Source: CAZTDD01 sp964612675 (lineage in GTDB: Bacteria > Hinthialibacterota > Hinthialibacteria > Hinthialibacterales > JAKPRU01). From it: DNA of 64,000 bases. The notes under the pieces were generated by a model. That model saw only the letters and a program-made list of their open reading frames with translations, ran no database searches and was not told the DNA's origin. A program made the position numbers and the translations under genes. Shown piece after piece: positions 28,384 to 36,728 of the stretch (position 1 is the first letter of the stretch; every line of letters starts with the position of its first letter). The stretch is from positions 1 to 64,000 of the forward strand of contig CAZTDD010000012.1 of the NCBI GenBank assembly GCA_964612675.1, written 5' to 3'.

Positions 28384-28795
28384 CATAATCCTCCATGATT
28401 GACACAACAGCGTGTCCTTGTGATTCTCCGGGTCTCTTGTGTCTCTGCAGTAACTATATCCAACAACCGAATTCTTCCAATCGGGTGGATTCCGATTCTC
28501 CTCCTAAGAAGAAACGCCCTTCTCCGCATCGGGGAAACCCTCATAACCACTGGCGGTGAAAGGCTTTTGCACGGCGGTTCATGGCTCGTGCAGGCAAGAC
28601 AAAGCATGAACTCCTACTAAATACATAGGAGTAATCCAAATCATATGATAGAATTCAATTTGAAAGTGGGGCTTTGGAGATTCCATTTTTTCATGCTGTG
28701 TGCATTCAGAGCACTTGTCCTCAACCCTGTTTCCCTTATACTCCCTGGAATGGGGAAACGGGGGTGTAAATCCAAGATTCCAGGGTTATACACCC
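28384..28795. other. 412-bp divergent leader with stem-loops
   Basis: This space between the hemerythrin gene and the redox operon holds no supported gene. On the plus strand it has a row of stems: GGGGAAACCC (a GAAA tetraloop), ACC...GGT, GCACG...CGTGC and the perfect ACTCCTA/TAGGAGT (28610-28616 with 28626-28632). I match no known riboswitch class; promoter boxes are weak. Confidence 0.35.
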
Positions 28796-30229
28796 ATGAT
28801 TCCTATTCTCGATAAGGAAGAAGTTCAGAAAGCTAAGACTCAAAACAAGAAATCCGAAGTCGTCGAGGAACAGCGGCTAAACGTTCGATATCATGTCGAA
28901 AAGCCGCTGATGGAACGTCGCGCAGAGCGTTTCCTCGAGGTTTTCGGGGCTGTCCTCAAGCATTCCAATTACGGTTTCGTTTTAGACCAGTACCTGCGGA
29001 ACACCGCGAAATGTGCGCGGTGTGCGATGTCCTGCATGCTGTATGAAGCGACCGGCGACCCGTGCGACGTTCCGTGCTATCGAACGTCTCTCTTGCTCAA
29101 CATCTATCGACGCCATTTCACGTTGGCCGGCACCCTGCAAGCCCGTCTTTTGGGACAACCGGGGGTGACCGACGAAACCATTGAGGAAATGGCGGATTCG
29201 TTTTGGAACTGTACCGCTTGTAGAAAGTGTGTGCTGGAATGCCCTGCCGGTATCGACCACGGCCTCATGACTCACCTCGGTCGTTACCTGCTGAGCGAAA
29301 TCGGGATTGTCCCGCGAGCCCTTGCGGTCAGTGTGCGGGAACAGCTCGAGGGAAAGACGCGCAACACGTCCGGCATCCCGCTCCCGGCCATGAAAGACAG
29401 CGTTGAGTTCCTCGAAGAGGAGATTGAAGAAGAGAAGAACGTTTCTGTGAAATTCCCCATGGATGAGGCGGGAGCGGAGTTTCTTTTCTTCGCCCCGGTC
29501 AGTGATTACATGATGGAGGCCGATACGCTCGCGGGAATTGCCTGTGTGCTCCATGTTTTGGGAACGAGCTGGACGATCGGCAGCCAGAACTACGACGGCA
29601 TTAATTACGGTCTTTTTTATAACGATGCGCTGATGGATCGCATTCTGCAGCAGATTGCAGACGAGATAGAACGGCTTCAAACGAAGAAGATCCTGATCGG
29701 CGAATGCGGACACGCGTCTCGAACCGCAAAAGGTTTCGTCAACACCTACTTCGCAGGGGAAAATCCGCCGGAAGTGGTGAGCATCATCGAATACACGCAC
29801 CGTGCCCTCAAGGAAGGTCGTATCAAACTCGATCCGAACGTTGTCACCGAACGAGTGACGTACCACGATCCCTGCAACATGGGTCGCCAAGGCTGGATCG
29901 TGGACCAGCCTCGCGAGATCCTCCGTTCGTTCTGTAAGGATTACGTCGAGATGACGCCGATGGGGCGTGAAAATTACTGTTGCGGCGGTGGCGGCGGAAC
30001 GGTTTCTGTGGACGAGCTGCGGCCTTACCGCACGGCAATCGCAGGGAGAGTCAAGGCCGATCAAATTCGTGCGACAGGGGCGAAGACTGTCGTTGCTCCC
30101 TGTGCGAATTGTAAAAAGCAGTTGCGAGAAGTAGTGGAAGATCAAGGTTTGGATTGTGAGATTGTCGGACTCCACGACCTGATTTACAGGGCGATTATCC
30201 TGGAACCCGACAAGAAGGAAGAGAAATAG
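28796..30229 (+). CDS. DsrK/HdrD/TmcB-like iron-sulfur subunit
   Basis: A 477-aa soluble protein, probably the catalytic or electron-entry subunit. It has an N-terminal ferredoxin region with CARCAMSC and a second cluster motif CTACRKCVLECPAG. The CCG domain follows: GECGHAS, then HDPCNMGR, NYCCGGGGG and APCANCKKQL. In DsrK/HdrD families this CCG motif binds the special 4Fe-4S site that cleaves or forms disulfides. The ATG at 28796 (AGGG ten bases upstream) is preferred over a GTG at 28700 because the family starts near here. It begins a set of four genes encoding a membrane redox complex. No siroheme sulfite reductase is nearby. Confidence 0.85.
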   Translation: MIPILDKEEVQKAKTQNKKSEVVEEQRLNVRYHVEKPLMERRAERFLEVFGAVLKHSNYGFVLDQYLRNTAKCARCAMSCMLYEATGDPCDVPCYRTSLLLNIYRRHFTLAGTLQARLLGQPGVTDETIEEMADSFWNCTACRKCVLECPAGIDHGLMTHLGRYLLSEIGIVPRALAVSVREQLEGKTRNTSGIPLPAMKDSVEFLEEEIEEEKNVSVKFPMDEAGAEFLFFAPVSDYMMEADTLAGIACVLHVLGTSWTIGSQNYDGINYGLFYNDALMDRILQQIADEIERLQTKKILIGECGHASRTAKGFVNTYFAGENPPEVVSIIEYTHRALKEGRIKLDPNVVTERVTYHDPCNMGRQGWIVDQPREILRSFCKDYVEMTPMGRENYCCGGGGGTVSVDELRPYRTAIAGRVKADQIRATGAKTVVAPCANCKKQLREVVEDQGLDCEIVGLHDLIYRAIILEPDKKEEK

Positions 30230-30373
30230 CAGGGCAGGAAGTTCGGGAGATACAGAGGGGGTTGACATTAAAAATGTACTTTTTGCCGGACTATCAAGAG
30301 GGAGGAGCTTCCGGCGAGGTAGAATCGAAAAAAAGAAATCGAATCCGTTCATGAGAAACATGGAGGACAAGCA

Positions 30374-31087
30374 TTGGAAGCCTGGCTTGAATTTGCACGC
30401 GGTCCGTTATTTCGCTTCACATTTGGATTATGTCTTCTCGGTCTGTTGAGGAACATCGTACTTGCGGTCTGGTCGATTGGGCGAGCCTATCATAAAGCGG
30501 GCGACAAACAGCTTCCTTGGGCTTTGATCCGCCAGCGCACGATTCGTTGGCTCTTCCCGTTTCAGTTGAGCCGGAAAAACCGATTCTTCTACAGTATTTG
30601 TTCAATCCTATTTCATATCGGTCTGATTCTTGTACCGATTTTCCTTTTTGCGCACTTACGTCTTTGGGAAAGCGCATTCGGCATCGGCTGGCTTACACGA
30701 TTCGCGCTGCCGAAATTGTTTGCGGATATTCTTACCGTTACGACAATTATTACCGCGATGATTCTCTTTTTCGGCCGCGTTGGCAGTTCTGCGTCGCGTG
30801 TAATCAGCAGCACACAGGATATTCTGTGGCCGATTCTGCTGATGTTGCCTTTCATTTCAGGTCTTTTATGTGCCTATCCAACCTTCGATCCGCTGAATTA
30901 CCATACGATGATGCTCATTCATATTTTGAGTGCCGAATTGATTTTTGTGTTGCTTCCTTTCACCAAGATTGCGCATTGTGTTTTGGTTCCGTTTTCGCAT
31001 CTTGTCTCCGAACTCGGCTGGCGGTTTCCGCGAACGGCCGGCCGCGATGTCGACATAACACTGGGTAAACAGGGACAGCCATTATGA
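30374..31087 (+). CDS. NarI/DsrM-like cytochrome b membrane subunit
   Basis: A 237-aa membrane protein with about five helices, of the nitrate reductase gamma type. His residues suited to heme b lie in SILFHIGLIL and in the later helices YHTMMLIHILSAEL and FTKIAHCVL. Such subunits exchange electrons with menaquinone and pass them to the HdrD-like partner. The TTG start is unusual but has a strong GGAGG eight bases upstream. The stop overlaps the next start by four bases (ATGA). Confidence 0.82.
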   Translation: MEAWLEFARGPLFRFTFGLCLLGLLRNIVLAVWSIGRAYHKAGDKQLPWALIRQRTIRWLFPFQLSRKNRFFYSICSILFHIGLILVPIFLFAHLRLWESAFGIGWLTRFALPKLFADILTVTTIITAMILFFGRVGSSASRVISSTQDILWPILLMLPFISGLLCAYPTFDPLNYHTMMLIHILSAELIFVLLPFTKIAHCVLVPFSHLVSELGWRFPRTAGRDVDITLGKQGQPL

Positions 31088-31827
31088 TTGGAATCCTCAC
31101 CGATGTGACAAAATGCATCGGCTGTAACAAGTGTGTTTTGGCCTGCAAGACCACGTACGATTTGCCTCAGGAACTGCCTCGCCGCTGGCAGAAGCCGGAC
31201 GGCCTCAGCGGACGGAATTGGACATCCGTTGTCCGGATCGAGAACCGATTCGTCCGCAAGCAGTGCCGTCACTGTCAGGAGCCCGCATGCGCATCCGCGT
31301 GCCCCGTCGCCGCCTTGAAGAAAGAGGATACGGGAGCGGTCACGTATGACAGCGGGCGCTGTATGGGGTGCCGGTATTGTATGCTTGCTTGCCCATACGG
31401 AATCCCACGCTATGAATGGGACAGTCCCGTACCGTATATCAGAAAATGCATTCTGTGCCATGAGCGGCTCAAAGAAGGGATACCGCCTGCGTGCACAGAG
31501 GCGTGTCCAAACGGAACGACAATTTCGGGGACCCGGGAAGAACTGCTGGCCGAAGCGGAACGACGCATGCGTGAGAACCCCTCGCTCCAATTGTACGGCG
31601 CGGAGAATGAAATCGGGGGAACGTGCGTTTTGTATGTCTCCGATGTGGATTTGAGGCCGATGTATGACGGACGCGACCTGCGTGGCGAACCTCCGCTGCC
31701 CACACTGACTTCCGTCGCTATGACAAGCGTTCCGTTCACATTTATCGGAGTCGGAGCCGTGATGCTGGGCCTGCACTGGTTCACAAAACGTCGTGACGAG
31801 GTTCAAAACGAAGAGAAGGAATCCTAG
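31084..31827 (+). CDS. four-cluster ferredoxin subunit (HybA/DsrO-like), no Tat leader, C-terminal anchor
   Basis: A 247-aa protein with the four cysteine clusters of HybA/DsrO/NrfC subunits: CIGCNKCVLAC, CRHCQEPACASACP, CMGCRYCMLACP and CILCHERL...CTEACP. One hydrophobic helix close to the C-terminus (VPFTFIGVGAVMLGLHW) anchors it. Most relatives (HybA, DsrO) have a Tat leader; this one starts directly at the first cluster, and an in-frame TAA at 31066 rules out a longer form. The iron-sulfur domain is therefore expected in the cytoplasm or to be exported by an uncommon route. Start overlap ATGA suggests coupled translation with the upstream gene. Confidence 0.88.
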   Translation: MIGILTDVTKCIGCNKCVLACKTTYDLPQELPRRWQKPDGLSGRNWTSVVRIENRFVRKQCRHCQEPACASACPVAALKKEDTGAVTYDSGRCMGCRYCMLACPYGIPRYEWDSPVPYIRKCILCHERLKEGIPPACTEACPNGTTISGTREELLAEAERRMRENPSLQLYGAENEIGGTCVLYVSDVDLRPMYDGRDLRGEPPLPTLTSVAMTSVPFTFIGVGAVMLGLHWFTKRRDEVQNEEKES

Positions 31828-31836
31828 AGAGGGCTG

Positions 31837-33741
31837 ATGGACAGAGTACGCATCGTTAAATTCATCTTGTGGTCGATCGTCGGTTTGGCTTTTGCGGTTG
31901 CCGTTCACCGTTTTCTGTTTGGTCTCGGAGCGAGTACACACCTCAATGATGTCACTCCATGGGGGCTCTGGGTGGGATTCGATGTGATGGGGGGTGTCGC
32001 GCTTGCGGCGGGTGGCTTCGTGATTACGGCCGTTGTCTACATCCTCAAGAAAGATGAATTCAAATCGATTGTCCGGCCGGCTGTTCTGACCGCGTTTCTC
32101 GGCTACGTGGCTGTGGCTGTCGGGCTTATGGCCGATCTGGGTATTCCATGGCACATCTGGCATCCCGCCGTCTACTGGCAGCACCATTCGGCTCTCTTCG
32201 AGGTGGCATGGTGCGTCATGCTCTATCTGACGGTCCTTTCACTGGAATTCCTTCCGGTTCCTTTGGAATCAACCAGTTTCCTGGGAGGACTTCGTCGATT
32301 CCTCGTCAATAATCGCCTGATCCTCGTGATTCTCGGGATTATGCTATCGACACTCCATCAGTCTTCCCTCGGGACACTGTTTCTGATCATGCCGTATCGG
32401 CTTCACCCGCTTTGGTATTCACCCATCTTACCGGTTCTGTTTTTCATTTCGGCGATCAGTCTTGGTTTGATGATGGTCACTCTCGAGTATCTTATTACGC
32501 ATTTTCTTTACAGACGCGAAATTAAGGTCGATTTACTCTCGAAACTGTGCCGAAGTGCCGCCTGGGTTTTGATTGGCTTTCTGTTTGTGCGGTTTGTCGA
32601 CCTGGCCGGTCGGGGTTCTCTATCGGCTTTGTTCAACGGAACATGGGAGAGTGGTTGGTTTCTCTTTGAGATTCTGGTCAGCGCGATCATCCCCATTCTT
32701 CTATTTCTATCGCCCTGGACTCGGCGTTCCATCGGCGGGCTGGCAGTGGGATCGGTTTTCGGTGTGTTTGGTTTTGTACTAAACCGGATTAATGTCGGCG
32801 GAATTTCGATGATTCGCGCCGTCGAATCCAATTATTTCCCGTCCTGGAACGAGTTTGCCATCAGTGCCGGAGTCGTTTCGGGAGCCGCTCTTGTATTTTT
32901 GTTTGCCATTGAGCATTTCAATGTCTGGCGGGAACGTCCCGTTGACGAGGATGCTGACCCACACAGAGTTCCTCGTTTCGATCCGGTCGCCTCTGTTTGG
33001 CTGGGGGATCCCATAGGTGCCGCCTTAAAGAGAAATTCGGTTGGTTTTATTTTTGCGGCGGCGCTGGGATTCGGCTTCCTTTCATTCAATCCTATCGAGA
33101 CGCAAGGACTGGAAAGGGTAGCGGCTCAGCCCGCACGAGGGCACGACACCATGGTAATCGATGCGAACCTAGATGGATTCGGGGTGAACTTCGATCACCA
33201 ACGTCACAAGCGAAGCCTGGGCGGCGACAACTCATGCGCGATTTGCCATCACGCCCGCGTGCCGGGGGACGAGTATACTTCATGTAGTACATGCCATCGA
33301 AACATGTATTTAACCGCCTCGATTTTCGACCATCGACAACATGAGGTTTGGCTCGGAGGCGACGAGTCCTGTGTCGAATGTCATCCGGCGGGTTCGGTCA
33401 GGTCTGCGGAAACGGCGAAACGATGCGATAGTTGTCATAACCCCGATAGTCTGACTGTTGCCGTGCAGAATAGTCCGATCCTGATGGACGACTACGAAGC
33501 ATCCAGTCACACGGATGCTATGCACGGGCTGTGCATCACCTGTCATCGCGAGATCGCCGATCTCATCAATCGTCCCACGCATGGAGTCTGTTCAACGTGT
33601 CATCCGAATGCTCCCGCAGAGAAAGAGAATGAATGGGTGGAACGGACGCGAGCAACCGCTTCGCATCGCTGGGTGATTTCCGCCCCGCTTTTACCGGAAA
33701 ATATCGACCGAGAGCGGCTGCGTCAGGCCGTAACGAAATAG
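31837..33741 (+). CDS. NrfD/HybB quinone-interacting subunit fused to hexaheme cytochrome c
   Basis: A 634-aa fusion. Residues 1-400 carry ten membrane helices in HybB/NrfD order, the quinone-site subunit of Dsr, Hmc and Hyb complexes. An eleventh helix (VGFIFAAALGFGFLSF) then leads to a soluble part with six CxxCH heme-c motifs, at about residues 467, 483, 512, 530, 566 and 585. The repeated FDHxxH before the first and third gives spare His for axial ligands, as in cytochrome c3/c7. In Dsr, Tmc and Hmc the multiheme cytochrome is normally a separate protein. If HybB topology (both ends in) holds, the extra helix delivers the hemes to the periplasm. The gene ends inside a 40-bp tandem repeat. 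Confidence 0.9.
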   Translation: MDRVRIVKFILWSIVGLAFAVAVHRFLFGLGASTHLNDVTPWGLWVGFDVMGGVALAAGGFVITAVVYILKKDEFKSIVRPAVLTAFLGYVAVAVGLMADLGIPWHIWHPAVYWQHHSALFEVAWCVMLYLTVLSLEFLPVPLESTSFLGGLRRFLVNNRLILVILGIMLSTLHQSSLGTLFLIMPYRLHPLWYSPILPVLFFISAISLGLMMVTLEYLITHFLYRREIKVDLLSKLCRSAAWVLIGFLFVRFVDLAGRGSLSALFNGTWESGWFLFEILVSAIIPILLFLSPWTRRSIGGLAVGSVFGVFGFVLNRINVGGISMIRAVESNYFPSWNEFAISAGVVSGAALVFLFAIEHFNVWRERPVDEDADPHRVPRFDPVASVWLGDPIGAALKRNSVGFIFAAALGFGFLSFNPIETQGLERVAAQPARGHDTMVIDANLDGFGVNFDHQRHKRSLGGDNSCAICHHARVPGDEYTSCSTCHRNMYLTASIFDHRQHEVWLGGDESCVECHPAGSVRSAETAKRCDSCHNPDSLTVAVQNSPILMDDYEASSHTDAMHGLCITCHREIADLINRPTHGVCSTCHPNAPAEKENEWVERTRATASHRWVISAPLLPENIDRERLRQAVTK

Positions 33742-33993
33742 CGTTTCACGATGGCGGCTGTGTCAGGCCCTAATGAAAGAGAGTTTCACGATGGCGGCTG
33801 CGTCAGGCGGTAGCGAAATAGCGTTTCACGATGGCGGCTGCGTCAGGCCGTAGCGAAATAGCGTTTCACGATGGCGGCTGCGTCAGGCGGTAACGAAATA
33901 GCGTTTCTCGACGGCGGCCGCGTCAGGCCGTAACGAAATAGTGTTTCACGATGGCGGCTGCGTCAGGCGGTAGCGAAAGAAAGTTTCTCGATA
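33714..33993. repeat. 40-bp tandem repeat, seven units, starting inside the upstream gene
   Basis: Units begin at 33714, 33754, 33794, 33834, 33874, 33914 and 33954, exactly 40 bp apart, each starting GCGGCTGCGTCAGGC and holding a GTAACGAAATAG or GTAGCGAAA core. The first unit encodes the last residues and stop of the cytochrome fusion. Later units vary by a few transitions/transversions. The period is not a multiple of three, so they are not an ORF extension. There is no spacer, so it is not CRISPR. Together with the palindrome at 34041 it fills the 342-bp gap to the kinase. Confidence 0.9.
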
Positions 33994-34040
33994 ACGAGAT
34001 CGTACTCTCGTTTTCTCTAACCCCGATTGACCTTTTTCGC

Positions 34041-34073
34041 CTCTCCCCCCGGGAGAGGGTAGGGTGAGGGGGC
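34041..34073. repeat. CTCTCCC/GGGAGAG palindromic repeat, second copy
   Basis: CTCTCCC (34041-34047) and GGGAGAG (34051-34057) close on a three-base loop, followed by ggtagggtgaggggg. The wording matches the families at 8997..9087 and 54421..54520. It lies directly upstream of the kinase start and could stop read-through from the redox operon. Confidence 0.6.
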
Positions 34074-34083
34074 TTCAATCATC

Positions 34084-35901
34084 ATGTGCCAGGACACACA
34101 AAACAACGACCTCCAGGACTGGCTTCGAGTTCAAGCTCTCGATCATGTTTACAGTAATGTTGCGGTGATCGATCGCGATTACCGCGTTGTTGTCGCCAAT
34201 AAGAGTTTCGAAGACACATTTGGATCGTGGCAGGGAGCATTCTGTTACTGGTTATATAAGAACCGGCAGCAGCCCTGCGAGAAATGTCCCACGCGACAGA
34301 CCTTCGAAGACGGAAAATCCCGAGTCCGGCACGAAACCGGCGTGGATCAACACGGGAAAATCGCCTATTACGTACTCAGGACGGAACCCATCTTCGGAAA
34401 GGATGGGAATGTTGAGTACGTCATTGAACTGAGTAACGACATTATCAAGACTCAGGACGTCCATCGCGTTTATCATGTCCTTTTCGATCAGGTACCCTGT
34501 TACGTTCAAATCCTGGATCGCGACCTGAGAGTGGTGCGGGCCAACGAACGGCAGATTGAAACGTTCGGTGAAAGCGAAGGGAAACACTGTTACGAGGTTT
34601 TCCGCAGACGATCTACACATTGTCATCCCTGTCCGGCGCTGCTCGCTTTTCAAGACGGAAAACCGCATACGTTCGAACAGACACGAACCACAAAAGACGG
34701 GCGGACCGTGCTGAATGTTGTCACGGCCGCTCCGATTTCACTCGGGGACGGGGATATCACTCACGTTTTCGAAATTGCGATGGACGTTACTGCGGTTCGC
34801 AGTCTGCAGAGTCAGTTGAAGAAGGCGACCGCACTCGAGGAAAGTCTGATCGACAATTCCAATGACGGAGTCATCGCATTTGACGAAAAAGGCCGTGTAA
34901 CCGTCTTCAACCCCGCCGCAGAGGCGATTCTGAAATGTCTAGCCGGAGAGGCCGTCAGTGGCGGGACGATCAAAAAAATGCTCCCGGAAGAGTTCAACGA
35001 GGTACTCGAAGGGCAGCGGTCGAGCTGTCATTTCGATGAAACGGTAGTACGTGCGAAAGACGGCGAGGAAGTGCCCGTTCGATTCAGCGGGGTTCATCTG
35101 ATGAGTAGCGATGGCTCGCTGGGCAGCGCGGTTTTCTTTCAGGATCTCAGGCCTATCAAAAGCCTTGAGCTGGAAAAACTGGAAGCGGAACGATTGGCCG
35201 CCGTTGGGGAGACCGTGGCGGGACTCGCACACAGCATTAAGAACGTTCTTCAAGCCCTGGAAGGCGGCATGTATGCAGTTCGGTCCGGTTTGAAAAAGAA
35301 AGACGAAAACCGCATGGAGAAAGGATGGAATGTTATCGAGAAGAACTTTGACAAGGTAACCGGCCTGGTCAAGGATTTTCTCAGTTTCTCCAAGGGACGA
35401 CTGCCGGAAGCAAGAGTAGTGAATCCGAACGATCTTGTTCACGAGGTAGTGAATCTCTATAAAGATGTCGCAGCGAAGTCCAACGTAGAACTCGTAGCCG
35501 ATCTCGACGAGTCCATCGCACCGGCCGCTCTGGACCCGAGCGGTATCCATACATGTCTCACAAACCTACTCTCGAATGCTATCGATGCGTGCCAAATGAG
35601 TGACGAAGGGCATGGGCGGGTGACGATTAGGACACAAGAGGAAGACGATGTTCTGCGATTCGAGGTGATGGACGACGGCGTCGGCATGGACCATGCAGTA
35701 ATAAGCAGAGTGTTCACTACGTTCTTTACTACAAAAGGAGGCGGGGGTACGGGGTTAGGGTTATTGACAACACGGAAAATCGTTCAGGAGCATGGAGGTT
35801 CCATTTCTCTCGATTCCGAACCGGGAGAAGGCTCGGTTTTCCGGATCGAGTTACCGCGAAAGCGGCTTCCCACGCCGGTGGGCTCGATCCCCGATAGCTG
35901 A
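34084..35901 (+). CDS. PAS sensor histidine kinase with cysteine-rich PAS domains
   Basis: A 605-aa cytoplasmic histidine kinase with no membrane segment. Three PAS domains lie at about 15-125, 130-245 and 250-365. The first two carry a Cys pair in the same place: PCEKCP (Cys65, Cys68) and CHPCP (Cys180, Cys183), each with another Cys in a C-Y/C-W step before it. The phospho-acceptor is probably His383 in GLAHSIKNVLQALEGGM. The ATPase has LLSNAIDAC, MDDGVGM, FTTFFTTKGGG and GTGLGL. The Cys sets suggest metal, Fe-S or thiol sensing; this is inference. Two single-domain receivers follow and likely take its phosphate. Confidence 0.88.
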   Translation: MCQDTQNNDLQDWLRVQALDHVYSNVAVIDRDYRVVVANKSFEDTFGSWQGAFCYWLYKNRQQPCEKCPTRQTFEDGKSRVRHETGVDQHGKIAYYVLRTEPIFGKDGNVEYVIELSNDIIKTQDVHRVYHVLFDQVPCYVQILDRDLRVVRANERQIETFGESEGKHCYEVFRRRSTHCHPCPALLAFQDGKPHTFEQTRTTKDGRTVLNVVTAAPISLGDGDITHVFEIAMDVTAVRSLQSQLKKATALEESLIDNSNDGVIAFDEKGRVTVFNPAAEAILKCLAGEAVSGGTIKKMLPEEFNEVLEGQRSSCHFDETVVRAKDGEEVPVRFSGVHLMSSDGSLGSAVFFQDLRPIKSLELEKLEAERLAAVGETVAGLAHSIKNVLQALEGGMYAVRSGLKKKDENRMEKGWNVIEKNFDKVTGLVKDFLSFSKGRLPEARVVNPNDLVHEVVNLYKDVAAKSNVELVADLDESIAPAALDPSGIHTCLTNLLSNAIDACQMSDEGHGRVTIRTQEEDDVLRFEVMDDGVGMDHAVISRVFTTFFTTKGGGGTGLGLLTTRKIVQEHGGSISLDSEPGEGSVFRIELPRKRLPTPVGSIPDS

Positions 35902-36016
35902 ACTCCATGATCGAATGCTATGAAATCCGGATGAGAAATGGTATAAAAGCTAGGGGAGGCGGGAGAGAAAAATGGCGTTGGTTCTCAGGATACGCACCCT
36001 TTAAGGAGGTTTTACG

Positions 36017-36544
36017 GTGTCCCCAAACGGGAAGAAAACTATTTTGGTCGTAGATGACGAACAAGAGGTCCGGGACTTCTTGACTATGGCGCTGGAAGAC
36101 GCGGAATTCGATGTAGTCCAGGCCTCGGACGGGAACGAAGCTCTGGAGAAGATCAAGGAAAAAACACCGGATCTGATTTCACTCGATTTGGTAATGCCGA
36201 AGCATTCGGGTGCGAAACTGTACCACGATTTGCAGAAGAACAAAGAACTGTCGAGAATCCCCGTGCTGATCGTGACGGGGCACGCCCGGGACGAACTGGG
36301 ACGAACCGATTTCGAGGAACTGACCATGTCCGGGCCCGGTGTGTACCTCGAAAAACCTGTGAAGCCCAAAGAGTACGTAAATGCAATTCGCAATATCCTC
36401 CATTTGGAAGAGGAAGAACAAGCGAAACCGGAATCCGATGTCGATCAGCTCAAAGACGAACTGAAATCGCTCGTCGATGAAGCCGGGGAAGATGATCTGA
36501 AAGAAGCCATGCGCATTCTCCGAAACAAAAGGGGGCAGCAATAG
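36017..36544 (+). CDS. single-domain response regulator with acidic helical tail
   Basis: A 175-aa receiver protein. Acidic pocket DDE in ILVVDDEQEV, phospho-Asp in LISLDLVMP, Thr in IVTGHA and Lys in LEKPVKP are all present. After the receiver (about 1-130) comes an acidic, coiled-coil-like tail (DQLKDELKSLVDEAGEDDLKE), with no DNA-binding domain. The GTG start is backed by AAGGAGGT six bases upstream. It lies 115 bp after the PAS kinase and is close in sequence to the receiver at 36729, so probably a duplicate. Confidence 0.9.
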   Translation: MSPNGKKTILVVDDEQEVRDFLTMALEDAEFDVVQASDGNEALEKIKEKTPDLISLDLVMPKHSGAKLYHDLQKNKELSRIPVLIVTGHARDELGRTDFEELTMSGPGVYLEKPVKPKEYVNAIRNILHLEEEEQAKPESDVDQLKDELKSLVDEAGEDDLKEAMRILRNKRGQQ

Positions 36545-36546
36545 GT

Positions 36547-36572
36547 CTTTCGGACTCGATCTCAGTCGAAAG
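36547..36572 (+). terminator. hairpin after the first receiver gene
   Basis: CTTTCG (36547-36552) and CGAAAG (36567-36572) pair, continued by ACT/AGT with one bulged G. It follows the stop at 36544 by two bases. There is no long T run, so it could equally be a processing or stability stem. Confidence 0.4.
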
Positions 36573-36593
36573 GAACAGCGGTTTCTTGAACGA

Positions 36594-36639
36594 TGAGACC
36601 GAGCGTCACCGGAAACACGGTAACCTTCCGGTTGTCTCA
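36594..36639 (+). other. second stem-loop in the leader of the second receiver
   Basis: TGAGAC (36594-36599) pairs with GTCTCA (36634-36639), and ACCGGAA (36608-36614) pairs with TTCCGGT (36626-36632), leaving an 8-to-1 internal bulge. The stem is about 90 bp upstream of the 36729 start. It could be a regulatory RNA fold, but I recognise no known class. Confidence 0.35.
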
Positions 36640-36728
36640 TGAGCAGCCGAGGTAGACAATAGAACATTTACATCAGCAGCGACAAATGCAAAGGCATGTT
36701 AGCCGATGATTCCCGTGGAGGATAGAAA

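Noticed and set aside
28480..28640. Known riboswitch (cobalamin, c-di-GMP, molybdenum cofactor) upstream of the redox operon
   Set aside because: Some words resemble parts of these motifs, but order and conserved loops do not fit.
28982..30370. Long open frame antisense to the DsrK-like gene
   Set aside because: It mirrors a well-supported gene, lacks any family feature and arises from codon bias; the same holds for long antisense frames at 40683-41879 and 52127-53362.
30240..30373. TTGACA at 30262 as a promoter for the cytochrome b gene
   Set aside because: A perfect -35 box, but no TATAAT-like sequence at 16-18 nt; the nearest AT-rich hexamer is at the wrong spacing.
28796..33741. Dissimilatory sulfite reductase system
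   Set aside because: The complex resembles DsrMKOP, but there is no dsrAB, dsrC or dsrD in the window, so sulfur respiration cannot be claimed.
33714..33993. CRISPR array
   Set aside because: The 40-bp units are directly joined without spacers and the first lies in a coding sequence; no cas gene is present.
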